Source of the DNA: an uncultured Bacilli bacterium
Lineage (GTDB): Bacteria; Bacillota_I; Bacilli_A; RFN20; CAG-826
Assembly (NCBI GenBank): GCA_944358895.1
Contig: CALVSB010000012.1
Location: forward strand, 1-47,616
Direction: 5' to 3'
Length of the DNA: 47,616 bases
The notes under the pieces are model-generated. The model was not told where the DNA came from and searched no databases. It saw only the letters and a list, made by a program, of their open reading frames with translations. A program made the position numbers and the translations under genes. This document shows positions 18,883-26,591 of the stretch, piece after piece. Every line of letters starts with the position of its first letter. Position 1 is the stretch's first letter.

Positions 18883-20001
18883 ATGACCATGAGAACGCCT
18901 TTTTTAGAAAGAGTGGTCATTAATGGCTATAAGTCCATTGCTCATTGTGATATTTCTCTCGGCAAACTAAATGTTTTGATTGGTCCTAATGGAGCCGGTA
19001 AGTCCAACTTTATTTCTGCTTTTACTTTTCTTGGGGCTTTGGTTCAGAACGGTCTTCAACTTAAGGTTGCCGAGATGGGCGGCCCCCAAATGATTCTTTA
19101 TCGTGGAAATAATTCGATATCACGTTCCCTCGAAATGGAGTTCGATTTCGGTCTTAATGGATACAAGTTTTCATTGATACCGACTCAAACAAATACGTTT
19201 GTTTTTGAAAAAGAAGCTTTCGGCTTTCATAACCCGCTTGAACTGCCAGATAAATCTACTTTTAACGACATTGAACCATTGACGAGTGGCTATTTCGAAA
19301 CAAGGCTGATGCAGGGAACGAAGGGAAAAATGGACAAATACGTTCGCCCCGTTCTCTCAAGCGAGAAATGGAAGGTTTTTCATTTCCATGACACTTCAAG
19401 AACTGCTCTTATGAAAGGCAATTCGGCAGTGACGGACAATGTTAGTCTCCATTCCGATGCCGGCAACATTGCCTCGTTTTTACTAAGACTCAAAAACCAA
19501 TTTCCTGCGCAATACCACGATATTGTTGTCGAAATTCAGAACGTTTTCCCTCCGTTTGACGACTTTGTTCTTGAACCCGATCAAAATGGTTTCGTCTTGC
19601 TTAGGTGGAAGCAAAAAGACATCGAGACGATTTTCAATCCCCATCAGATGTCCGATGGAACGATTCGCTTTGTTTGTTTAGCGACCCTTCTTCTCCAGCC
19701 GGACGAACTTGCTCCTACGACCGTCATTATCGACGAGCCGGAACTTGGCCTCCACCCAAAAGCAATTGCCTTCCTTGGAGAAATGCTTGAGAACCGAAAA
19801 GACGCCTTTCAAATCATCGTTTCGACACAGTCTCCGGAACTTCTTACAGCGGTTTCGCCTGAAGAGGTCATCGTCACTGAGCAAAACGATGAAGGAACTC
19901 TTTTCAAGCGCCTTGACACAAACTCCCTGAAAGGGTGGCTCGACGACTATTCGCTTGGCGACCTTTGGAATATGAACATTATCGGGGGCCGGCCTCAGTG
20001 A
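18883..20001 (+). CDS. AAA_21-type (SMC/RecF-like) ATPase, candidate defence module subunit
   Basis: A 372-residue ABC-like ATPase. The N-terminus FLERVVINGYKSI is typical of AAA_15/21 proteins. Walker A is GPNGAGKSN (34-42), a signature-like HQMSDGTIRF follows late, and Walker B is VIIDEPELGLHP with the D-loop and the switch VSTQSPELL. Translation may start at 18883 or at the next ATG, 18889. Its stop overlaps the start of a DUF4276 protein by 4 bp, so the two are coupled. This pairing resembles OLD-, AbiL- and PARIS-like ATPase plus TOPRIM/nuclease systems; the anti-phage role is inference. Confidence 0.88.
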   Translation: MTMRTPFLERVVINGYKSIAHCDISLGKLNVLIGPNGAGKSNFISAFTFLGALVQNGLQLKVAEMGGPQMILYRGNNSISRSLEMEFDFGLNGYKFSLIPTQTNTFVFEKEAFGFHNPLELPDKSTFNDIEPLTSGYFETRLMQGTKGKMDKYVRPVLSSEKWKVFHFHDTSRTALMKGNSAVTDNVSLHSDAGNIASFLLRLKNQFPAQYHDIVVEIQNVFPPFDDFVLEPDQNGFVLLRWKQKDIETIFNPHQMSDGTIRFVCLATLLLQPDELAPTTVIIDEPELGLHPKAIAFLGEMLENRKDAFQIIVSTQSPELLTAVSPEEVIVTEQNDEGTLFKRLDTNSLKGWLDDYSLGDLWNMNIIGGRPQ

Positions 20002-20636
20002 CAAGCATTGTGTACGTTATTTGCGAAGGGGAAAGCGAAGAAGCTTTCGTCAATATTCTTCTAAATAATTACGTATATGAGAACTATCGCTTTTTTGCTG
20101 TGCCATTGCTTCTGAGAGGCACCAGTACATACAAACACTTAGTTAGAGAAACGAGGCGGATGGCCTATCAGAAACATAATTTTATTGTTACGAGCATGGT
20201 TGACTTCTATGGGCTAAAAGAAAAGCCGGTTTTGAAGCAAAGCTTCCACGATAAAATGGCATTAGAGCTTGAGGAACACTATTTCAACGATGTCGGGTGT
20301 CAAAATTTTATTCCGTATATCTCAATGCATGAATATGAGGCAATTTACTTTAGCAATCCGTCCGTCTTTTCGGTTTACTCGCCCGGCGACGTGGGCAAGG
20401 CTCAGAAAATACTTCAAAAATTCGGCGGAAATCCGGAAGCAATCAATGGCGGCGAAACGACGGCTCCTAGCAAGCGCATCAAGAAGTTTGAGCCAAGATA
20501 TCGCAAGAAGAGCGGGGCCAAGGAACTTTTAAAAAACCTTACTATTCCTGATATTTCTAATAAATGCCATCATTTCAGCGGTTGGATTCAATCGCTTGAG
20601 GAACGGATAAGAAAACTTAAAAAATCAGAGAGCTGA
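19998..20636 (+). CDS. DUF4276 family protein, partner of the ATPase
   Basis: A 212-residue protein. I chose the GTG at 19998, which overlaps the ATPase stop as GTGA; the upstream frame runs through the ATPase gene. Family hallmarks are VICEGESEEAFV (10-15 acidic patch), SMVDFYG (66-72) and MHEYEAIYF (110-118). The acidic residues match a TOPRIM-like metal site. In known families such proteins travel with AAA ATPases. Expected to be the effector or nuclease of the pair. Confidence 0.85.
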   Translation: MTSIVYVICEGESEEAFVNILLNNYVYENYRFFAVPLLLRGTSTYKHLVRETRRMAYQKHNFIVTSMVDFYGLKEKPVLKQSFHDKMALELEEHYFNDVGCQNFIPYISMHEYEAIYFSNPSVFSVYSPGDVGKAQKILQKFGGNPEAINGGETTAPSKRIKKFEPRYRKKSGAKELLKNLTIPDISNKCHHFSGWIQSLEERIRKLKKSES

Positions 20637-20696
20637 ATTTCTTCTTGGATTACTGAAAAAGTTTTACAGTTAGCAGACTAATAGTGAGGGCTTGTA

Positions 20697-21398
20697 ATGA
20701 ACAATCGGAATAAAGCGATCGTTACCGCGACACCAATGGCTTTTTTGAAAGTCGTTGGCATTCTTATGGCCGTCCTCTTTTTCATCGGCTTGATTTTATT
20801 GGCCGTTGGCGCCGGACAGCAAAACTATGGCGTCTACATGACAGGCGTTTGGTTTACTTGGCTTGGCTTCATTCTTGCCTTTGCCTGCTTCGAATTTTCG
20901 TGCCAAAGAGTGACCGTCTACGAAAACGAGGTTCGCTGGAAAAACTTCTTCATCAATTTCGTGATTCCCATGGAAGAAATATCCACCTATGGAGATGGAC
21001 TGCTGTGGAGTATCTGGGTTGGCTCCTCATCGTTGAGCATTCTGCTCTCGGACTTTCCTTTCATGACCAATCGGAAGTCAGTGATCGAGGCCATCCGCCG
21101 GTTGAAAGGCCAAGAAGCGGCGGACCATCATGAGGCAAAGGGCGAACCTCCTGCCCCCAAGGCGGAGCCGCAAAGCGAGGAGAAAGCACCGGCGAACGAT
21201 GAACTGAAAGAAATCATCTACCGCGACTGCCTCCTAAGCGGGACCGTCGAAACGGACGAAGAAGAGGAACTCCTGATGAATGCCATCTGGAAGCTCGAAA
21301 AGATTTCGCCCTATAAGGACGCCGAGGATTTGATCGAGAAGTACCGCAAGGCCATCAAGGACTACGAAGAGACGAAAATGCAATCTCCCCAAGACTGA
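20697..21398 (+). CDS. Membrane protein with PH-like domain
   Basis: A 233-residue protein. Two membrane helices (about 16-40 and 48-68) are followed by a beta-rich segment VTVYENEVRWKNFF ... ISTYGDGL that looks like a bacterial PH-like domain, then an Ala/Pro/Glu-rich linker (about 145-172) and a charged helical tail. The next gene encodes a shorter paralogue. Function unknown. Confidence 0.72.
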   Translation: MNNRNKAIVTATPMAFLKVVGILMAVLFFIGLILLAVGAGQQNYGVYMTGVWFTWLGFILAFACFEFSCQRVTVYENEVRWKNFFINFVIPMEEISTYGDGLLWSIWVGSSSLSILLSDFPFMTNRKSVIEAIRRLKGQEAADHHEAKGEPPAPKAEPQSEEKAPANDELKEIIYRDCLLSGTVETDEEEELLMNAIWKLEKISPYKDAEDLIEKYRKAIKDYEETKMQSPQD

Positions 21399-21401
21399 AA
21401 T

Positions 21402-21427
21402 AGGGGCCTCGGCCCCTTTTCTTTTTA
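21402..21427 (+). terminator. Intrinsic terminator
   Basis: GGGGCC-tc-GGCCCC followed by TTTTCTTTTT, directly after the first PH-like gene. Confidence 0.88.
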
Positions 21428-21492
21428 TCGTCCATCCGTCGTAGAATAAGATTACCAAAACGTGACGCCTTGCGGGGCGGAAGGATTTAGAC

Positions 21493-21954
21493 ATGGAAGA
21501 AAACGAAAAGAAAGACGAAGAGTACGCTGAGCAGCCGCTGGCCGAAAGCACGGTCTGGCGAACCGTTCCGATCCTGCTCTTTCTATTGGCGGCCGGGCTC
21601 ATCCTGGCCGGCATCATCCTGTGGGCGATGTCCGGCGATCTCTCGACCGAATACCGGGACCACAGCATAACGGTAGCCTTGATCCTCATCGGTGCCGGCG
21701 TTGCCGCCGTCATCCTTGGTCTTCTTTTCAACGGCCAAGCCGCCTATCTCTACGAAGATCGGGTCGAAATCTTCTATTTCTTCAGCCATTACACCCTGCG
21801 AATCAGAGACATAACATCGGTCGGAAGCGGGTTCCTTGGGTATCTCAAAATCGGCACCTCGTCCTATCACTGGAGGTTCTTCTTATTCATGTCCCGCGCC
21901 TACCCGTTCCATAATGCCTTGAATGACCTCCTTGAGGAACGAGACAGCAAATAA
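21493..21954 (+). CDS. Short PH-like membrane protein, paralogue of upstream gene
   Basis: A 153-residue protein. An acidic N-terminus is followed by two membrane helices (about 24-45 and 58-76) and a beta-rich domain AYLYEDRVEIFYFF ... ITSVGSGFLGYLKIGTSS. Aligned by eye with the upstream protein, the helices and the pattern YE-x2-V, I-x4-G-x-G, IG/VGSS coincide. It lacks the linker and charged tail. It has its own terminator on each side, so it is a separate transcript. Function unknown. Confidence 0.7.
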   Translation: MEENEKKDEEYAEQPLAESTVWRTVPILLFLLAAGLILAGIILWAMSGDLSTEYRDHSITVALILIGAGVAAVILGLLFNGQAAYLYEDRVEIFYFFSHYTLRIRDITSVGSGFLGYLKIGTSSYHWRFFLFMSRAYPFHNALNDLLEERDSK

Positions 21955-21971
21955 GCACGTTTCAACAAAAG

Positions 21972-21998
21972 AAGGGCCGTTTTGCGGCCCCTTTTTTC
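21972..21998. terminator. Bidirectional terminator between convergent genes
   Basis: GGGCCG-ttttg-CGGCCC flanked by an A-rich stretch on the left and CTTTTTTC on the right, so it can act on both strands. It separates the PH-like gene (plus) from the thioredoxin-like lipoprotein gene (minus). Confidence 0.85.
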
Positions 21999-23118
21999 AT
22001 CCGAGGTAGTATTCGAGGAAACCTTTGAGCAATCGGTCGTGGTAGGTCGCGGCCTTGCTCGACTTGAGATAGTAGGCCCCGTCGTATTCACTTACGTCTT
22101 CGCTGCTCAGCTTCGTCCCGATGATCGAGGAAGCCAGTTCGTTGAGCTCCTCGTGGGAGGCGAAGTCCGGATCGGCGAGCCACGTCATGTTCTTGATGCG
22201 GCCCTCGCTATAGAAACTATCGACGATTGTCGGGACCCCATCGACCGCTTCCACGACATCGTTGAAGTAGACGCACATGTCCCCGATCATCCCGCCCGGC
22301 TCATAGCTCGAGGCGAGGGAGGGATTGTAGTAGATCCAGGTCGGGACGTAGCCTTCCCCGTACCCGAGGCGGGCATTGCCGGCCTCGCTTAGGCCATAAC
22401 GGTCCTTGAAGGCCTGCCAGGCTTCCGCGTCGAGGTTTCCTTCTTCGTCGTAACGGATGCCGGTCACGTCGCAATCGAGGTAGTAGAAGCCCTTTTCCCG
22501 GGCCAGCACGCTTTCCTCGAGGACCGCCTTTTCGACGTAGGAGCAGTCGGAGCAGGTGCTCCGGCCGAACATGACGAGGAAGGGATCGTTTTGACGGAAC
22601 AGTTTGTCTAGTTGGCTCTTGGAGACATCCATGATGGCCGAGTAGTCGATCCGGCTGTCCATCCAGTCGGTGAAGACATCGACGCTTTCCGACCACTCCT
22701 TGCCGGTCGCCGAGGTTTCCTGGTAAAGGCGAGCCCCGTCCTTGAAGAGGGCAATCGAGGCATCGCTTGTGACGGTGAGCCCGTAGTAGCTCGGGACGGA
22801 AGAGGAGAACTCGTCCATCTGGATGCCGTATAGAAGGAGGTTCCGCTCCTTGAGATAGCTTTCGACCGTCGAGCGGAAGGAAAGGTACCAGCAGGCGCAG
22901 GTCGAATTCTCGTCGTAGATGAGGAGAGCGAAGTCCTTCTTCTCCTCGACGAGGGTCGATAAGCCTTGGTAGTCAATGTTCTTGAGGTTTTCCTCGAGGC
23001 TCAGGGACTCGTCGTAAAGATGTCCCATGAGGGGGGCGATTTGGGTTCTTCCGTTCCCTTCCGAGCATCCGGAAAGAAGGAGGGAAGAAGCGAGCAAAAA
23101 TCCGAGCAGTTTTTTCAC
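21997..23118 (-). CDS. Lipoprotein with two thioredoxin-like domains
   Basis: A 373-residue lipoprotein. I use the GTG at 23118 because it begins the signal peptide VKKLLGFLLASSLLLSGC, with the lipobox Cys at position 18; upstream in-frame sequence is non-signal-like. The mature part holds two thioredoxin-like folds. The first has STCACWYL after LLIYDEN, the second has RSTCSDCSYVEKA (a CxxC). The protein would sit on the outer face of the membrane and reduce or form disulfides. It is divergent from potA across a 240-bp region with a large palindrome. Confidence 0.78.
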   Translation of the reverse strand: MKKLLGFLLASSLLLSGCSEGNGRTQIAPLMGHLYDESLSLEENLKNIDYQGLSTLVEEKKDFALLIYDENSTCACWYLSFRSTVESYLKERNLLLYGIQMDEFSSSVPSYYGLTVTSDASIALFKDGARLYQETSATGKEWSESVDVFTDWMDSRIDYSAIMDVSKSQLDKLFRQNDPFLVMFGRSTCSDCSYVEKAVLEESVLAREKGFYYLDCDVTGIRYDEEGNLDAEAWQAFKDRYGLSEAGNARLGYGEGYVPTWIYYNPSLASSYEPGGMIGDMCVYFNDVVEAVDGVPTIVDSFYSEGRIKNMTWLADPDFASHEELNELASSIIGTKLSSEDVSEYDGAYYLKSSKAATYHDRLLKGFLEYYLG

Positions 23119-23234
23119 CCCGAAATGATAGCACTTCTCCCCCGGGAAAAAGAGGGGAAAAAGCGGTGCGGGTCCTTGTCTAGTTTTCCTTCGACCGGGC
23201 CTAAGGAAAACAAAGGAAGAAAAACGCAAAAATT

Positions 23235-23254
23235 CCCGGGGGTATACCCCCGGG
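23235..23254. repeat. Perfect 20-bp palindrome in divergent promoter region
   Basis: Self-complementary, with core GGGGGTATACCCCC flanked by CCC and GGG. Flanks TT/AA extend it with one extra base. A second partial copy, TCTCCCCCGGGAAAAA, lies near 23137. Its position between divergent genes and the absence of a gene reading into it argue for a regulator site, not a terminator. Confidence 0.6.
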
Positions 23255-23341
23255 GAAAACTCGATTGATTTTTTACTTGTTTCTTGGGTGAAATTTCCCC
23301 ATTATTTCCGCGTCAAAAAAGGGGGGCCGGAAGGGCCTTTC

Positions 23342-23358
23342 CTTTCCTAGGAGGAAAG
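23342..23358 (+). promoter_or_regulatory. Hairpin overlapping the potA ribosome binding site
   Basis: CTTTCCT-AGG-AGGAAAG, a perfect 7-bp stem with a 3-base loop. The AGGAGG site (23349-23354) lies across the loop and 3' arm, two bases before the ATG's spacer. Folding would hide it. Confidence 0.5.
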
Positions 23359-23360
23359 CC

Positions 23361-24896
23361 ATGGGAAAAAGCGAAGACACCATCATCTCGCTCCAGCACG
23401 TCACGAAGCGCTTCAAGGACGGCTTCGTCGCCGTCGAGGATTTCAATCTCGACATCAAGCGGGGCGAATTCGTCACCTTGCTCGGGCCGTCGGGCTGCGG
23501 CAAAACGACCACTCTTAGGATGATCGCCGGCTTCGACATTCCTAGCGAAGGCACGATCCTCCTCAACGGGCGGGACATCACCAAACTCCCGCCTTACAAG
23601 CGGCCGGTCAACACCGTCTTCCAGCATTACGCCCTCTTCCCGAACCTCGACGTCTACGACAACGTCGCCTTCGGCCTCAAGATGAAGCGGGTCCCAAAGG
23701 AAGTCAAAGGCTGGAACGGCAAGACGAAGACCAAGATGGTCCGCCTTTCGGCTGAGGAAATCGACCGCCGAGTCGCCCGGGCCCTCGAAATCGTCGACAT
23801 GGAAGAGCTCGAAGACCGGAACATCGCTTCCCTCTCCGGCGGCCAGCAGCAGCGCGTCGCGATCGCGAGGGCCATCGTCAACGAGCCGGAAGTCCTCCTC
23901 CTCGACGAACCGCTGAGCGCCCTCGACCACAAGAAGCGGCTCGACATGCAGCTCGAGCTGAAGGAGATGCATGAGAAGCTCGGCATCACCTTCATCTACG
24001 TTACCCACGACCAGGAAGAGGCCCTTTCGATGTCGAACACCATCGTCGTCATGAAAGACGGGGCCATCATGCAGGTCGGCACCCCGGAAAGCATCTACAA
24101 CGAGCCGGTCAACGCCTACGTTGCCGACTTCATCGGGGAAAGCAATATCTACAACGCCATCGTGAGCGGCAGCAAGGAAGTCCGCTTCCTCGCCGCCAAG
24201 TGGGCTTGCGTCGACGACTTCCCGCTCGGGGAGAAGGTCGACGTCGTCATCCGGCCCGAGGACGTCGTCCTCGACGAACCGGGCAAGGGCAATGTCGACG
24301 GCCTCATCGTCTCGAGCGTCTTCAAGGGCGAGGACTATTGCTACGTCGTCAAGGTCGGGCGTTCCGAACTCGAATGCCGCGACCACGTCGCCCGCGCCGT
24401 CGGGACCAAGGTGAGCGCCCGGGTCCTCCCGGAGAACATCCAGGTCATGCACAAGGAAATCACCGAGAACGAGTTCCGCGACTGCTCGATCGACCGGGAC
24501 GGCAACCTCCTCATCGGCGACGACGCCCTGAAGTGCGACCTCACCGTCCTCCTCAAGGGAAGCGTCCTCGATAGCGACGATCCCTCGATCATCGTCGACC
24601 AAAAAGCCAACAAGAAGTACGCCCTCGCCGATGCCGAGGTGTCTGCCGCCTTCGACTTCGACGCCGTCTCCTTCACCGACGATTTGAGCGAAGAAGGCCC
24701 CGAGGCCACCGTCCTCACCTCCGTCTGGGTCGGCGACCACTACCAGATCCTTGCCCGGACCGCCGAGGAAGACGACTACATCGCCGTCACCCCCTATCAG
24801 TACGCCGAAGGGGAAATCGTCAAGGTGAAGGTCGATCCGAAGAAGATCAAGCTCCGCCTCCGGAAAGGACTCGACGAATATGAATGCCGCGACTAG
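23361..24896 (+). CDS. potA: Spermidine/putrescine ABC importer ATPase PotA (extended)
   Basis: The ATPase energises polyamine uptake. Walker A is GPSGCGKT (42-49), signature LSGGQQQR (158-165), Walker B LLLDEPLSALD (179-189), H-loop VTHDQEEA. At 511 residues it is longer than typical PotA (about 360). Two extras are visible: a basic insert at about 109-133 within the helical domain, and a C-terminal extension of about 150 residues with a second TOBE-like beta module (ATVLTSVWVGDHYQI ... KIKLRLRKG). Similar long forms are known in Mollicutes. The stop overlaps potB by 17 bp, and a hairpin covers the ribosome binding site. Confidence 0.94.
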   Translation: MGKSEDTIISLQHVTKRFKDGFVAVEDFNLDIKRGEFVTLLGPSGCGKTTTLRMIAGFDIPSEGTILLNGRDITKLPPYKRPVNTVFQHYALFPNLDVYDNVAFGLKMKRVPKEVKGWNGKTKTKMVRLSAEEIDRRVARALEIVDMEELEDRNIASLSGGQQQRVAIARAIVNEPEVLLLDEPLSALDHKKRLDMQLELKEMHEKLGITFIYVTHDQEEALSMSNTIVVMKDGAIMQVGTPESIYNEPVNAYVADFIGESNIYNAIVSGSKEVRFLAAKWACVDDFPLGEKVDVVIRPEDVVLDEPGKGNVDGLIVSSVFKGEDYCYVVKVGRSELECRDHVARAVGTKVSARVLPENIQVMHKEITENEFRDCSIDRDGNLLIGDDALKCDLTVLLKGSVLDSDDPSIIVDQKANKKYALADAEVSAAFDFDAVSFTDDLSEEGPEATVLTSVWVGDHYQILARTAEEDDYIAVTPYQYAEGEIVKVKVDPKKIKLRLRKGLDEYECRD

Positions 24897-25731
24897 CGAA
24901 CTGAAGGAATCCTTCTGGGCGCGCCTCAAGTCGCATGCCCGCTTCAAAAGGAAGTACCTGGCCTTCCCCTATGCCGTCTTCCTTGTCTTGTTCGTCATCC
25001 TACCCCTTCTCCTCATCGTCTACTACGCCTTTTCCGACAGTTCCGGCACCCCGAGCTTCGACGCCCTGGTGAGCTTCTTCACCTCGCCGAACAAGTGGCA
25101 GGTCCTCTTCGTCTCCCTCTTCATGGGGGTTCAGACGACCCTCATCTGCCTTCTCCTCGGCTATCCGGCCGCCTACATCCTGGCCGACAAGAAGCTCAAC
25201 AAGAACGCCGTCCTCGTCGTCCTCTTCGTGATGCCGATGTGGATCAACTTCGTCATCAGGACCGGCGCGACCCGCGACCTCCTCGACGTCATCGGCCTCT
25301 CGGGCGCCCAATACCCGTGGCCGGCCACCCTGATCGGCATGGTCTACAACTATTTGCCCTTCACGATCCTTCCTCTCTACACGACGATGCTCAAGCTCGA
25401 CCGGAGCCAGATGGAGGCAGCCGCCGACCTCGGGGCCTCGCCCTTCCGCGTCTTCGTCCACAACGTCGTTCCCCAGTCGCTCCCGGGCATCATCTCGGCC
25501 TCGGAGATGGTCTTCATGCCGGTCATGAGCTCCTACGTCATCTCCGACACCCTCTCGGAAGGGAAGATCACCCTCTTCGGGAATTACATCTATCTCGACT
25601 TCTCCAACTCGATGTGGAACGAGGGTTCCTTCATGGCCCTCATCATGCTCATCATCGTCGGTGTCTCGATGTTCCTCACGAGGAACGTCGACCGGTCCGA
25701 TGCCCAAGTGAGAGGAGGTGGCCTCTGGTGA
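24880..25731 (+). CDS. potB: Polyamine ABC importer permease PotB
   Basis: A 283-residue inner-membrane permease with six predicted helices and the binding-protein-dependent EAA loop (EAAADLGASPFRVFVHNVVP). It starts inside the end of potA and its stop overlaps the potC start as GTGA. Together with PotC it forms the channel. Confidence 0.94.
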   Translation: MNAATSELKESFWARLKSHARFKRKYLAFPYAVFLVLFVILPLLLIVYYAFSDSSGTPSFDALVSFFTSPNKWQVLFVSLFMGVQTTLICLLLGYPAAYILADKKLNKNAVLVVLFVMPMWINFVIRTGATRDLLDVIGLSGAQYPWPATLIGMVYNYLPFTILPLYTTMLKLDRSQMEAAADLGASPFRVFVHNVVPQSLPGIISASEMVFMPVMSSYVISDTLSEGKITLFGNYIYLDFSNSMWNEGSFMALIMLIIVGVSMFLTRNVDRSDAQVRGGGLW

Positions 25732-26591
25732 AAAAGAAAGAACTCCTGACGAAGATCTTCGCCCGGGGCTACATCGCCCTTCTCCTCCTCCTCATGTACC
25801 TCCCGATCCTCGTCCTTGTCGTCTTCTCTTTTACCGACACGACGAACCTCTTCACCTGGGACGTCTTCACCTTCGATCTCTACGTCCGCCTCTTCAACAA
25901 CAAGGAAATCATGACGGCCGTCGGGAACACCCTCCTCGTCGCCCTCATCTCCTCGCTCGTCGCCTCGGCCCTCGGGACCTTCGCGGCCATCGGGGTCCAC
26001 GAGCTCGGGAAGAAAGGGAAGCGGGCCTACGAGTTCGCGAACAACATCCCGGTCGTGAACCCGGAGATCGTCATTTCCCTCTCCCTCATCATCATGTTCG
26101 TCTTCCTCGGGAACTACGTCTTCAACGGCTTCGAGAAGAGCTTCTGGACGCTTCTATGCGGCCACCTCGTCCTCACGACCCCCTTCGTCTACCTCTCGGT
26201 CAAGCCGAAGATCCTCCAGATGGACCCGGCTCTCTACGAGGCGGCCCTCGACCTCGGCTGCACCCCGGCCCAGGCCATGCGGAAGGTGACTTATCCCGCC
26301 ATTCTCCCGGGAATCCTCTCGGGTTTCATGCTGGCTTTCACCCTCTCGCTCGACGACTTCATCATCACGGCCTTCCTCACCGGCCCGGGGCTTCTCTCCG
26401 GGGCCGAGAGCATCCAGACGATCTCGACCTACGTCCAAAGCGTCATCAAGAAGCGGCCCCTCCCGCCCGAGATGCGGGCCCTCTGCACGATCATCCTCTT
26501 GGTTGTCGTGATCGTCGTCTTCTCCATCTTCTTCCTCAGCCGGAAGGAACGGGTCAAGAAACGGAAAGGGAGGACTTACATCCATGGCTAA
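25728..26591 (+). CDS. potC: Polyamine ABC importer permease PotC
   Basis: A 287-residue second permease subunit. I use the GTG at 25728, preceded by AGAGGAGGTGG and overlapping the potB stop. The longer frame upstream is out-of-frame translation of potB. Six helices, and the EAA loop YEAALDLGCTPAQAMRKVTYP is present, as is LSLDDFIITAF, conserved in PotC. It overlaps potD by 8 bp. Confidence 0.94.
   Translation: MKKKELLTKIFARGYIALLLLLMYLPILVLVVFSFTDTTNLFTWDVFTFDLYVRLFNNKEIMTAVGNTLLVALISSLVASALGTFAAIGVHELGKKGKRAYEFANNIPVVNPEIVISLSLIIMFVFLGNYVFNGFEKSFWTLLCGHLVLTTPFVYLSVKPKILQMDPALYEAALDLGCTPAQAMRKVTYPAILPGILSGFMLAFTLSLDDFIITAFLTGPGLLSGAESIQTISTYVQSVIKKRPLPPEMRALCTIILLVVVIVVFSIFFLSRKERVKKRKGRTYIHG

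Noticed and set aside
23313..24947. 544-codon minus-strand frame opposite potA
   Set aside because: Asp/Val/Glu-rich antisense product with no family signature; potA is unambiguous.
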